A stretch of 64,000 bases of DNA from Coprococcus aceti. GTDB lineage: Bacteria; Bacillota; Clostridia; Lachnospirales; Lachnospiraceae. The notes beneath the pieces were generated by a model. The model saw nothing but the letters and a program-made list of their open reading frames with translations. It had not been told where the DNA came from and did not search any database. Shown piece after piece: positions 8,230 to 17,227 of the stretch (position 1 is its first letter; each line of letters begins with the position of its first letter). A program made the translations under genes and the position numbers. The DNA lies in assembly GCF_025567285.1 (NCBI RefSeq), contig NZ_JAOQJT010000001.1, positions 1-64,000 of the forward strand, written 5' to 3'.

Positions 8230-9594
8230 CTACATATCCTTATCGAACGTCAACCCTGATAGGTCAAGTTTATATATCGTGTCAGCCATCTTTTCGTTTT
8301 CCAGAAACATCATCATATATATTGGCAAATATACTTTTTTGCCGCTGACCTCTACGTTTCTCTCCGAAAAAACATATGCATATTCTATTCCGTAATTTTC
8401 ATCAGCCAAGACATTGCACAGCGCAGAGTGTCGTTTGTAATCCTTACCCGATTTTATCTCCAGTGGAACTACTTTACCATTCAGTTCTATTACAAAATCA
8501 AGCTCACCCTGCTTTTTGCTGTTAAAATAATATTCTTTATGACCTTTGCTGAGTAGTTCCTGGGAAACCACATTTTCAAATAGCGCACCATTGTTTATAG
8601 ACTTTTCTTTATTCAGTATCGCCATTTTCACCTGATCCGAATACCTACTTGTCAGCAGCCCTACATCGGAGAAAAATAGTTTAAAGAGATTCCTATTCTC
8701 ACTGATCACAAGCGGAAGTTTCGGCTCACTTATATTGTAGACCGGTATCGCAACCCCAGCATCCTTAAGCCACAGAAAATCATTTGCAACCCTATCATAA
8801 CTGAGGCCTTTACCTATACTATTGATCTGGAATCGTTTATTTTTCTGATCAAGCTGTCCCGGCATAACATCATATATCTCCTGCAGTTTCAGCTTGTATC
8901 TTGTCTCATACTTTGTGAAATCACTTCTGTACAATTTAACTATCTTTTCATGTACCTCCGCTACCTTCGCAAGATCATTTGTCTCCACATAGGTATTGAC
9001 CGCCTCCGGCATTCCGCCCACGATAAGATACAGATTAAATACATCAAGCATTTTTTCATGTACAAACGAATCAACAGGCAGCCTCTGCGTAAAGCATTCC
9101 TTCAGTGTGTCGATCACATTCTGATTCACACCAACAGAAACCATAAATTCGTGCAGATCCATCGGATACATATCACATACACGCAGGTATCCAACCGGCG
9201 CAGATCTGAGATCATTCAGCTCTACGCCCAAAAGCGAACCGCTCATGATATACCTGTAGCTTCCATCTTCCACCAGAAACTTCACTCTTGTCACTATATC
9301 TTTAAACTCCTGCACCTCATCCAGAAATATGATCGTACGGCCTTTCTCAAGAGGCTGTTTTGTCACCAGGCTAAGTCTCATAAGCAGATCCTTTGCATCT
9401 CTGGCACCGTCAAACAATGTTACAAGCTCCGGCTGGTCAATAAAATTTAATTCCACATATGGCACTCCACTTTCCCTGAGGCATTCTTTTATAAGATATG
9501 TCTTACCGATCTGTCTTGCTCCAGTTATGAGCAAAGCATCCCTGCCGCTCTGAATCCATGAATCTATATAATTTTTTGCCGATCTTTCCAGCAT
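8230..9594 (-). CDS. AAA_14 / DUF4143 ATP-binding protein
   Basis: 454 residues. The N-terminal AAA+ domain has Walker A GARQIGKTYL and Walker B IIFLDEVQ; the C-terminal DUF4143 has a restriction-nuclease-like core (ELDFVIELNGKVVPLEIKSGK). This family is widespread, often multi-copy and laterally transferred in gut bacteria; its function is not established. Start ATG 9594 follows GGGGGTGATTTT. Just upstream are four evenly spaced repeats (9617-9724) that look like a binding array for its own control. It appears to be a single-gene unit. Confidence 0.85.
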   Translation of the reverse strand: MLERSAKNYIDSWIQSGRDALLITGARQIGKTYLIKECLRESGVPYVELNFIDQPELVTLFDGARDAKDLLMRLSLVTKQPLEKGRTIIFLDEVQEFKDIVTRVKFLVEDGSYRYIMSGSLLGVELNDLRSAPVGYLRVCDMYPMDLHEFMVSVGVNQNVIDTLKECFTQRLPVDSFVHEKMLDVFNLYLIVGGMPEAVNTYVETNDLAKVAEVHEKIVKLYRSDFTKYETRYKLKLQEIYDVMPGQLDQKNKRFQINSIGKGLSYDRVANDFLWLKDAGVAIPVYNISEPKLPLVISENRNLFKLFFSDVGLLTSRYSDQVKMAILNKEKSINNGALFENVVSQELLSKGHKEYYFNSKKQGELDFVIELNGKVVPLEIKSGKDYKRHSALCNVLADENYGIEYAYVFSERNVEVSGKKVYLPIYMMMFLENEKMADTIYKLDLSGLTFDKDM

Positions 9595-9616
9595 AAAATC
9601 ACCCCCACACACTGCA

Positions 9617-9724
9617 TTTGCAACTTTTCTATCCCTATGATATCAATTTTTTGCAACTTTTCCAACCTTTTCGCGGTGATTTTTGCAACTTTTCCAACCT
9701 TTTTTCGGCAGATTATGCAACTTT
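9617..9724. repeat. Four phased direct repeats (iteron-like) upstream of the DUF4143 ATPase
   Basis: The motif TTTGCAACTTTT begins at 9617, 9650 and 9682, and a shorter TATGCAACTTT at about 9714. Spacing is 33, 32 and 32 bases, close to three helical turns. The two middle copies also share the CCAACCTTTT that follows. The array starts 23 bases upstream of the ATPase start codon, so it should lie in its promoter or leader. The pattern suits cooperative binding on one face of the DNA. Confidence 0.75.
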
Positions 9725-9769
9725 GCGAGCTTTAGTAACAATTTTCTTTTATTTTACGGCGGGTCCTCC

Positions 9770-10418
9770 TTATGAAAATATCTGTCCGGGCAGTGTCTTT
9801 TTCTCTTTATATAGAAACTGCCTGTCGAATTCTTCCACAGCCTTTTCGTCCACGAAATATCCTTCTGGCGGAGCGTACTCACCCGTGACTCCATCAAGAT
9901 ATCCGGAAATCAGCTCCTTGCAGAGGAAAAACGATGCATCCTCCCCCTCATCAAGTCCATGATAGCGAATGCCAAACTCGCTTGCCGGTCTGAATCCGCT
10001 TTTGCCATAGAAATCAATATTCCCCTCAAAGCATAGTGCTCCGCAGCCGAGCTCTGCAGCTTTCTGCAACGAATAATCTAGCAGTATCTTTCCATAGCCC
10101 TTACGTTTAAGTTCATTCTTTATGCATATAGGGCCCATCGTCATAACCTGAATACTTCTTCCGTCATCCGCAGTTATTTCTGCTCTCATAAACATATTCT
10201 GGCCGATGAGTTCTCCTTTTTTGCAGCATAACTAAATCCAGTTCCGGGACAAATGCACTGTCTTTTCTCAGCTGATTGAGCACATAGTGTTCCAGGCAGC
10301 CGGGACGATACACATTCCAGAAACTGTCCCGCACCAGATTCTTGACTTCCCGGTATTCATCCTCTTTCTCCAGCCGTATAACCAGATCATCATTATGACT
10401 GACTTGCGTAATATTTAT
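9770..10418 (-). pseudogene. GNAT acetyltransferase, broken by frameshift and lacking a start
   Basis: The downstream part (10195-9770) encodes most of a GNAT fold, including MTMGPICIKNELKRKGYG (acetyl-CoA loop) and FYGKSGFRP. The missing N-terminal part is in another frame from about 10418 to 10217: INITQVSHNDDLVIRL, then LVRDSFWNVYRPGCLEHYV and FVPELDLVM. The frames meet at six A residues (10217-10222 as T on the plus strand), where one extra base breaks the gene. No ATG opens the N-terminal frame; ATA or ATT stands where Met is expected. Two lesions argue for a real pseudogene rather than a sequencing error. Confidence 0.75.
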
Positions 10419-10443
10419 GTGAATTTGTCAAGCATTTTATATA

Positions 10444-12708
10444 TTATTTTCTCACCTGTCTGGCAGCCTCAACCATATTTCTGAGGCTGGCGTCAGTCTC
10501 AGGCACACCTCTGGTCTTAAGACCGCAGTCCGGATTGATCCAGAGCTTATCCCTGCCTATCTTCGTGAGCATGACATTTACCGCCTTCACGATCTCTGCC
10601 ACCGACGGAACTCTTGGAGAGTGAATATCATATACGCCAGGTCCCACCTCTGTCTCAAAGTTGTTCTCCCTGAGAGAATCCAGGATCTGCAGATCGGATC
10701 TTGACGCCTCAAATGTGATCACATCCGCGTCCATATCATCTATGGCAGGTATGATATCCGTAAATTCACTGTAGCACATATGCGTGTGTATCTGTGTCTC
10801 AGCCTTCACACCGCTGTGTGTCAGACGGAATGCAGGTATCGCAAAATCAAGGTACTCCGTATACCAATCAGATTTTCTGAGTGGAAGCTTTTCTCTGAGT
10901 GCAGCCTCATCTATCTGTATCATCTTTATTCCATGCGCCTCCAGATCCAGCACCTCATCTCTGATCGCAAGCGCTATCTGTGATATAGATTCCTTGATTG
11001 ATATATCCTCCCTTGGGAATGACCAGTTGAGTATCGTCACCGGACCGGTCAACATTCCCTTCATGATCTTGTCTGTGAGCGACTGCGCATATACAGACCA
11101 ATCAACCGTGATCGGCTTTTTGCGGTATACGTCACCCCATATCACAGGCGGCTTTACGCATCTCGTTCCATATGACTGTACCCATGCTTTCTCAGTGAAC
11201 AGGAATCCGCCAAGTGCCTCACCGAAATATTCAACCATGTCATTTCGTTCATACTCGCCATGCACTAGCACATCCAGTCCGATGTCCTCCTGCCACTTTA
11301 CACATTCCTTTATCTTTCCCTTTACAAAGTCCACATATTCCTGCTCAGATATCTCTCCCTTTCTGAGCTGTGCTCTCTGTGACTTCACATCCTTAGTCTG
11401 TGGGAATGAACCTATAGTGGTTGTCGGAAGCTCAGGAAGCCCAAATTCCTTCTTCTGAAGTGCCTGCCTCTCGCTTCTCTTCGGAAGTCTTGCATAATCT
11501 GCCTCAGTCACTGCCGCAAGCCTCTGTCTCACCTCGTCGCTGTTGCAGTCTCTTGTTCCCGCAAATAACTCCTGATTCTTGTGGTATGCCTCAAGCTCTG
11601 TATAGTTATAACTCTCGGCAAGTGCCGCAAGCTCCGAGAGTTCAATAAGTTTCTCCTCTGCAAATGCAAAGAACCTCAGATAGTCCTGTGATAGCTTCGT
11701 CTCTTGCTTAAGTGTGTATGGCACATGAAGCAGTGAGCATGATGTAGACAGAACCACATCTATCTTCTTATCGCGGAGCTGCCCTACTACATTGAGAGTC
11801 TTGTCGTAATGATTTCTCCATATATTTTTGCCATTTACCAGGCCGGCAAAAAGTACCTTATCCCCAGGGAAGCCGTATCTGTCTATAAGCTGACCGGTCT
11901 GTTTGCCCTCTATAAAATCAAGGCCTATTCCGGCAAATGGCATATTTATGATATCTTCATACACATCCCTCACATCACCGAAGTATGTCTGGAGAAGTAT
12001 CTTACAGTCTGCACGATCTGCAAATACCCTCTCATACACCCTGTGGAAAAGTGCCTTATCATCGTCATCCATATCTCTCACCAATGATGGTTCATCAAAT
12101 TGCAGCCACTCCACATTCTCTTCATCGCACTCGGCGATGAGCTGTCTGTAAGCCTCTGCCACATCATCAGCAAAGTCTTCTGCATTCTTTGATCCCACAT
12201 ATCTGCAGAGCTTAAGCATTGTGTATGGTCCTATAACCACAGGCTTTGTCTTGATCCCCAGCGCCTTGGCCTCCTCGTATTCACCTGTAAGTTTCTCGCA
12301 GTCAAGGCTTATCACCGTGTCATCCTCTATCTCCGGAACTATGTAATGATAGTTTGTGTTAAACCACTTCTTCATCGCAAGAGCCTTCACATCCCCGGAT
12401 TCTCCCTGATACCCCCTTGCCATGGCAAAGTACGTGTCAAGCTTTGAGACATTTAGCTCTCTGTATCTCCTTGGCACAATTCCGAGAAGAACTGCTGTAT
12501 CAAGCACTATATCGTAAAATGAAAAGTCGTTGCACGGAATAAAGCCTATCCCTGCTGCCACCTGTGTCATCCAGTGTATGTGTCTGAGATCCGCTGCAAT
12601 TCCTGTAAGCTCCTGCGCCGTTATCTCATGTCTGAAATATTTTTCAGATGCAAATTTTAACTCTCTTAATGTTCCCACCCTTGGAAATCCTATAACCGAT
12701 GTCTTCAT
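10444..12708 (-). CDS. metE: Cobalamin-independent methionine synthase
   Basis: 754 residues, normal MetE length. It transfers the methyl group of methyltetrahydrofolate polyglutamate to homocysteine using zinc. Two barrels: the N-terminal one starts SVIGFPRVGTLRELKFA; the C-terminal one carries LPTTTIGSFPQT, VHGEYERNDMVEYF, THMCYSEF (His/Cys zinc ligands) and NPDCGLKTR. Start: AGGAGG is 5 bases before the second of two adjacent ATGs. Two LysR genes lie directly upstream on the same strand and may include a MetR-like controller. No riboswitch is apparent in its leader. It complements the B12 import operon at 20-26 kb by allowing methionine synthesis when B12 is scarce. Confidence 0.95.
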   Translation of the reverse strand: MKTSVIGFPRVGTLRELKFASEKYFRHEITAQELTGIAADLRHIHWMTQVAAGIGFIPCNDFSFYDIVLDTAVLLGIVPRRYRELNVSKLDTYFAMARGYQGESGDVKALAMKKWFNTNYHYIVPEIEDDTVISLDCEKLTGEYEEAKALGIKTKPVVIGPYTMLKLCRYVGSKNAEDFADDVAEAYRQLIAECDEENVEWLQFDEPSLVRDMDDDDKALFHRVYERVFADRADCKILLQTYFGDVRDVYEDIINMPFAGIGLDFIEGKQTGQLIDRYGFPGDKVLFAGLVNGKNIWRNHYDKTLNVVGQLRDKKIDVVLSTSCSLLHVPYTLKQETKLSQDYLRFFAFAEEKLIELSELAALAESYNYTELEAYHKNQELFAGTRDCNSDEVRQRLAAVTEADYARLPKRSERQALQKKEFGLPELPTTTIGSFPQTKDVKSQRAQLRKGEISEQEYVDFVKGKIKECVKWQEDIGLDVLVHGEYERNDMVEYFGEALGGFLFTEKAWVQSYGTRCVKPPVIWGDVYRKKPITVDWSVYAQSLTDKIMKGMLTGPVTILNWSFPREDISIKESISQIALAIRDEVLDLEAHGIKMIQIDEAALREKLPLRKSDWYTEYLDFAIPAFRLTHSGVKAETQIHTHMCYSEFTDIIPAIDDMDADVITFEASRSDLQILDSLRENNFETEVGPGVYDIHSPRVPSVAEIVKAVNVMLTKIGRDKLWINPDCGLKTRGVPETDASLRNMVEAARQVRK

Positions 12709-12814
12709 CATATCCTCCTGCTCACTCACTGGCATATCTCATAGACCAGTGTTATTTTCTTGTTTGTTGTTGACATTATATGAAGCTCTGGTTCGCTTGT
12801 ATAATACATAAAAA

Positions 12815-12852
12815 TATAGCGTGGATATAGTTTTATGCTATACCCACGCTAT
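12815..12852 (-). terminator. Terminator of the LysR pair
   Basis: ATAGCGTGG/CCACGCTAT arms, with extra pairing inside, form a strong stem between the LysR stop (12877) and metE. On the minus strand a T-rich stretch follows (ATATTTTTATG). It separates metE transcription from the regulators. Confidence 0.75.
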
Positions 12853-12876
12853 TTCTATGTCTTTTTTCTATGTCAG

Positions 12877-13929
12877 CTATGTGGCTTTAACCCTTCTCAT
12901 ATGTTCCGCAGCCTTCTCCGTCACATCTCCACAGGCAGGCTCTCCGTCATCCCTCATCTCATTGAAGCGCCCTCTGCGCTGGAGCTTTCTCTGAGGAGTT
13001 TTTACTGAATCTTCCGGCTCGTCACTGCCAGCCGTGAGATAATTTGCCAACGCACCGAGATAGGTGTTTCCAAGTCTGCTGAGGATCGCCTTCCTGTGGA
13101 CGATATACCCTATCCTCATATCGCTCTCATCCGCAAGTGGCACCGATATAATGTCCTTGCCGTTCAGCTTTTCATCTATGACACCGCTGCACACAGTATA
13201 TCCATTCAGGCCTATCAGCAGATTGAACAGTGTCGCTCTATCCCTGACTCTTATATTCTTCTTTCGCTCCGTCGTAGAGAATATTTCCTCCGAGAAGTAA
13301 AAAGAGTTGTGCTCTCCCTGCTCAAATGACAGATATGGATATGCCTCCAGTTCCTCGTTCGTTATAATGCTGTTCTTCGCCAAAGGGTGATTTCTGCTTA
13401 TGAACACGTGAGGCTTTGCCACGAACAGCTCATGAAATTCCAGGTCATTTGCTCTGAGGATCTTGTTCAGCACCTTCTCATTGAAGTCATTCATGAACAA
13501 TATTCCGATCTCGCTTCTCATCCTGGCGACATCATCTATGATCTCATAGGTCTGTGTCTCCCTTATGCTGAAATCATATTCGTCCTGTCCATACCTCTTT
13601 ATCAGGTCAACAAATGCATTTACCGCAAATGAATAATGCTGGGTGGACACGCAGAAGCTCTTCTTGCCGCCATCGTCCCCCTTGTATTTGTCCTCAAGGA
13701 CCTTCGCCTGCTCAAGCACCTGTCTCGCATAGCCGAGGAAGACCTCGCCCTCTATGGACGGACTTATTCCCTTATTTGACCTGTTGAATATATTTATCCC
13801 CATCTCTTTTTCCAGCTCATGGATGGCATTTGTCAGGCTTGGCTGGGATATATACAGCCGGTTCGCTGCCTCGGTGATCGTGCCCGTATCCGCAACCATC
13901 ACCACATATCTAAGCTGCTGAAGTGTCAT
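12877..13929 (-). CDS. LysR-type regulator with basic C-terminal tail
   Basis: 350 residues: winged helix at 1-60 (TITEAANRLYISQPSLTNAIHELE) and effector domain at about 90-300. The last ~45 residues are an extra hydrophilic tail rich in Arg/Lys (TPQRKLQRRGRFNE), unusual for the family. Start ATG 13929 follows GCAGGTGAGAAT. It starts 4 bases after the stop of the other LysR gene, so the two are co-transcribed. Position upstream of metE suggests sulfur amino-acid control, which is inference only. Confidence 0.87.
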   Translation of the reverse strand: MTLQQLRYVVMVADTGTITEAANRLYISQPSLTNAIHELEKEMGINIFNRSNKGISPSIEGEVFLGYARQVLEQAKVLEDKYKGDDGGKKSFCVSTQHYSFAVNAFVDLIKRYGQDEYDFSIRETQTYEIIDDVARMRSEIGILFMNDFNEKVLNKILRANDLEFHELFVAKPHVFISRNHPLAKNSIITNEELEAYPYLSFEQGEHNSFYFSEEIFSTTERKKNIRVRDRATLFNLLIGLNGYTVCSGVIDEKLNGKDIISVPLADESDMRIGYIVHRKAILSRLGNTYLGALANYLTAGSDEPEDSVKTPQRKLQRRGRFNEMRDDGEPACGDVTEKAAEHMRRVKAT

Positions 13930-13933
13930 ATTC

Positions 13934-14824
13934 TCACCTGCTTTCTACTATTATTTTCTTGAACTGCTTTGCTGCCTCATTCAGCGGGTGCAGGCAGTCA
14001 TACACAAGACATACATTCCTGTCCGGAAGCTTTTCCTCAAGTGAAAGCTTTACAACCTCTTTGTTCTTTACTGCCTCCCTCGCCATCAGTTCCGGTATAA
14101 ATGCAAGTCCAAGCTCACACTTCACAAGTGGCAGTATCTGATCCGTGGTGGCCGCCTCCGTGTCCGGCGCAAGCTCCACGCCATGCTCCCTGAATATTCT
14201 GTCGTAGAATCTGAATGTCATAGTCTCCCTGCCTAGACAGATCATAGGATAGTTCCTCATCTCCGCAATGGACAGTTTTTGCTTTTTAAGTGAAGAAAAT
14301 GTCGTTCCGCCGATAAGTATCTCACGATATGACTGCAGCACGATCTTCTTGAGAGGAGCCTCCACATCAGCCGGAGTTGTAACTACTGCAAAGTCTATAC
14401 TTCCATTCTTCACTTCATCCACAGCCTGAGGTGTAGAATGGTTGTATATCTTGAGATTTATACCCGGATACGCCATGTGAAATGCCCGCAGTCTGTCCAG
14501 CAGATATATATTTAACGCCGTCTCACTGACACCTATCGTTATACTTCCGTGAGTGAGATTCTCACCATCTGCCAGCTCATCCTCCGCCGTCAGAAGCTGT
14601 GACATTGCAGCCTCCACATATGAATAGAGCTGTTCCGCGTCTCTTGTGAGCTGTACACCCCTGTTTGTCCTGACAAATAGTATCCTTCCAAGCTGCTGCT
14701 CCAGGCAGTTCATCGCCCTGGTCACATTTGGCTGACTGTTTCCAAGAACCTTTGCGGCTTTGGTAAAGTTATGATATCTCGCAACATAATAAAATATCTT
14801 ATAATACTCGAAATTAACGTTCAT
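13934..14824 (-). CDS. LysR-type regulator
   Basis: 296 residues with the helix-turn-helix NFTKAAKVLGNSQPNVTRAMNCLE at 19-42 and a periplasmic-binding-like effector domain (ITIGVSETALNIYLL, IDFAVVTTPAD). It is first in a two-LysR operon and divergent from the plus-strand gene at 15028; the 200-base gap between them is the likely shared control region. Candidate targets are the exporter operon at 15028-17143, its own operon, or metE. Confidence 0.88.
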   Translation of the reverse strand: MNVNFEYYKIFYYVARYHNFTKAAKVLGNSQPNVTRAMNCLEQQLGRILFVRTNRGVQLTRDAEQLYSYVEAAMSQLLTAEDELADGENLTHGSITIGVSETALNIYLLDRLRAFHMAYPGINLKIYNHSTPQAVDEVKNGSIDFAVVTTPADVEAPLKKIVLQSYREILIGGTTFSSLKKQKLSIAEMRNYPMICLGRETMTFRFYDRIFREHGVELAPDTEAATTDQILPLVKCELGLAFIPELMAREAVKNKEVVKLSLEEKLPDRNVCLVYDCLHPLNEAAKQFKKIIVESR

Positions 14825-15027
14825 AATCTATTGTTAGCCACAGACTATATTACATGTCTGCTATACTCCCTTTCTTAAAATTATTTTCCATGCAGCATCC
14901 CCAACATATCATTTTATTATCGCTGCCATATCAATTATGATTTTCACTTATTGCTACTCCAATAGTATAATCTAACCAGATTTAAATGACAAGACAGCAT
15001 TTATCATATGAAAGGATGCGCATATCT

Positions 15028-15789
15028 ATGGAAGGAAAGACCATTTTCCCAAGGGAAGAAAAATCAGAAATATTATTTGAAAAGATCCTCAGGGATCCCT
15101 GGGCATGTGAAAAGCTCATGGACACATTCTGTAATTACCTGTTCTGCAATGATGACTTCGACTGCAATCTTTCACCGGAAGAATTTACAAAATCACTGCT
15201 CTCAGCTTATCTGGACAGAGATATGTCGGCATTCCTCATGTCCATCTGCAACAATACAATGTTCGATCTGCTAAGAAATTCCTACCTCATCCCATATCGC
15301 TTCAACGCCGATGGCAAGACCAATCCTGTCATCATGACCGGTGAGCACGGCGAACTTCTGCCTGAATTCAGAAACTCTGTAAGAGAAAAGGATTATCAGC
15401 ACTTTCACGATATATACACACATATGACACACAACGAGAATATGTATCTTGCAAAGGCGTACAGATACAGCCATGAATACACTTCTGACAACATGGAAGT
15501 CGGGCAGAAGATCCTTGAAGAGTGCACCGGAGTCCTGCTCATCAGGGAGCTGCCGGACACGGTAAAGCTCAAGGAGACCGAAGCTGAGGCATACTGTGCT
15601 GTGTGGGATATCATGGTTGAACTGGAGAAGAATCTTCCCATGGCATTTGTATTCTACGGTCAGGATACTTTGGGCAAACAAGGCATGCGATATGACGAGC
15701 TTGGAATATTCCTGCCGGATTCACTGCTCATGAAGAATCTGGAAAGACACGTTGCGAAAGCCGAGGCGATCATATATGCGGAAAAGTAA
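15028..15789 (+). CDS. Unknown cytoplasmic protein, 253 aa, coupled to exporter
   Basis: Start ATG 15028 follows GAAAGGATG. The sequence is soluble and acidic, with no membrane segment or signal peptide. A conserved-looking half (residues 150-253) includes ECTGVLLIREL, EAEAYCAVWDIMVELE and GMRYDELGIFLPDSLL. I recognise no family. Its last 14 bases overlap the start of the ThrE-like exporter gene, so the two are translationally coupled and probably work together. Divergence from a LysR gene suggests it is a regulated target. Confidence 0.7.
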   Translation: MEGKTIFPREEKSEILFEKILRDPWACEKLMDTFCNYLFCNDDFDCNLSPEEFTKSLLSAYLDRDMSAFLMSICNNTMFDLLRNSYLIPYRFNADGKTNPVIMTGEHGELLPEFRNSVREKDYQHFHDIYTHMTHNENMYLAKAYRYSHEYTSDNMEVGQKILEECTGVLLIRELPDTVKLKETEAEAYCAVWDIMVELEKNLPMAFVFYGQDTLGKQGMRYDELGIFLPDSLLMKNLERHVAKAEAIIYAEK

Positions 15790-17143
15790 GAATGCAAAAA
15801 ACGCAAATGCAGAATCGTACATAGACATTATGGAGAAAAATCACATGGAGATCCCATGGCATGACTACGCCAGTGCCGACAGCAATGTACTCATATGCAA
15901 GGCAGGTCTGATTGAAAAGGCTTCTGTCATAGGCAGAGTCGGTCTTATCATGCTCTCATGCGGAACAGGTGCATGGCGTGTCCGTACTTCCATGAACAGG
16001 CTTTCCAAGGAACTGGGCGTCACATGTACCGTCGATGTCGGACTCATGTCCATAGAATTCAACTGTTTTGACGGTCACGACTGTGTATCACAGTCCCTGT
16101 GCATCGCCAATACAGGCGTGAACACCTCAAAACTCTACAGAATGGAGCAGTTTGTTGACAATTTTCCAAATGAAGAGGCGCATCTGACCGGTGAGGAAAT
16201 CCATCAGAGACTTGATGAGATAGAAAAAATACATACCTTGTACTCTCCTCTCCGTCTCGGACTTGCCTCTGCCCTCGCTTGCTGTGCCTTCACATTTCTT
16301 CTAGGCGGCGGGCCTGTAGAAATGATGCTGGCATTTGTCGCAGCTGGAATTGGAAACCTCATAAGGACAAAGCTTATCAAACACCATTTTACTTTATATA
16401 TGAACATAGCGGTATCCGTGTCAGCCGCTTGTCTTGTGTACGCACTGCTGCTAAAGGCCGCTGAACTGGCATTCCATATACCCGCCTTCCACGAAGCCGG
16501 ATATATCTGCTCAATGCTGTTCATCATACCGGGTTTTCCATTCATCACCAGCGGCATAGACCTTTCAAAGCTGGATCTGAGATCAGGACTTGAGAGGCTT
16601 ACATACTCGATCATCATTGTGCTTGTGGCAACGATGTTCGCATGGATCATGGCGCTTCTGCTGAAGCTTCACCCACAGGATTTTGTAGCACTCGACATAA
16701 CACCAGGACTTCATCTGGTATTCAGATTGATTGCCAGCTTCTGTGGTGTGTTCGGATTCTCCATCATGTTCAACAGCTCCATACACATGGCCGCCACAGC
16801 CGCTGCCATCGGTGCCATAGCCAACACTCTCCGTCTTGAACTGGTAGATCTTGCCGGCATTCCTGCAGCTGCCGCCGCATTTGCCGGAGCCCTCACAGCC
16901 GGACTGCTCGCTTCATTCATCAAAAGCACCAATGGTTATCCGCGAATCTCACTGACAGTCCCATCTATAGTCATCATGGTTCCAGGACTTTATCTTTACC
17001 GGGCAATATACAACTTTGGAATCATGTCACTTTCCGATGCCGTGTCCTGGTTTGCAGCTGCCATCATGATCATCATAGCCCTGCCACTTGGACTGATATT
17101 TGCAAGGATCCTGACGGACAAAACCTTCAGGTACTGCACCTGA
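15776..17143 (+). CDS. ThrE-type threonine/serine exporter
   Basis: 455 residues. The N-terminal soluble DUF1212-like region (to about 170) has SCGTGAWRVRTSMNRLSKEL, a typical motif of the ThrE family; it is followed by about ten membrane helices in two five-helix repeats, the second with the ThrE_2-like SIVIMVPGLYLYRAIYN. The two halves, often separate YjjP and YjjB-type proteins, are fused here. Start ATG 15776 overlaps the upstream gene and uses a GAGG site inside it. The likely role is efflux of threonine, serine or another small metabolite. Confidence 0.85.
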   Translation: MRKSKNAKNANAESYIDIMEKNHMEIPWHDYASADSNVLICKAGLIEKASVIGRVGLIMLSCGTGAWRVRTSMNRLSKELGVTCTVDVGLMSIEFNCFDGHDCVSQSLCIANTGVNTSKLYRMEQFVDNFPNEEAHLTGEEIHQRLDEIEKIHTLYSPLRLGLASALACCAFTFLLGGGPVEMMLAFVAAGIGNLIRTKLIKHHFTLYMNIAVSVSAACLVYALLLKAAELAFHIPAFHEAGYICSMLFIIPGFPFITSGIDLSKLDLRSGLERLTYSIIIVLVATMFAWIMALLLKLHPQDFVALDITPGLHLVFRLIASFCGVFGFSIMFNSSIHMAATAAAIGAIANTLRLELVDLAGIPAAAAAFAGALTAGLLASFIKSTNGYPRISLTVPSIVIMVPGLYLYRAIYNFGIMSLSDAVSWFAAAIMIIIALPLGLIFARILTDKTFRYCT

Positions 17144-17187
17144 TCCCCAAATGGGGACAGGCACCTCCGTCCCCCAGATGGGATCAG
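17140..17187. repeat. REP-like hairpin, copy 1
   Basis: Nested pairing: CTGATCCC at the left end pairs with GGGATCAG at the right, and GGGGAC (17153-17158) pairs with GTCCCC (17169-17174). The 22-bp inner unit differs at one base from the one at 59086-59107. It sits directly after the exporter stop. Similar GGGGAC...GTCCCC hairpins are dispersed in many Firmicutes genomes beside REP-associated transposases; no such gene is in this window. It may double as a transcription end. Confidence 0.7.
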
Positions 17188-17227
17188 CGCCTGAATGTCA
17201 AATCTACAACCAAGGAGTATATGAACC

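Noticed and set aside
9617..9724. CRISPR array
   Set aside because: Repeats are only about 12-22 bases, AT-rich, with related spacers, and no cas gene is present.
10217..10222. Programmed frameshift in the GNAT gene
   Set aside because: The A-run is out of phase for a -1 slippery heptamer and the start codon is also missing.
12709..12876. S-box, T-box or cobalamin riboswitch ahead of metE
   Set aside because: The gap is too short and shows only a terminator for the LysR genes and a plausible -10.
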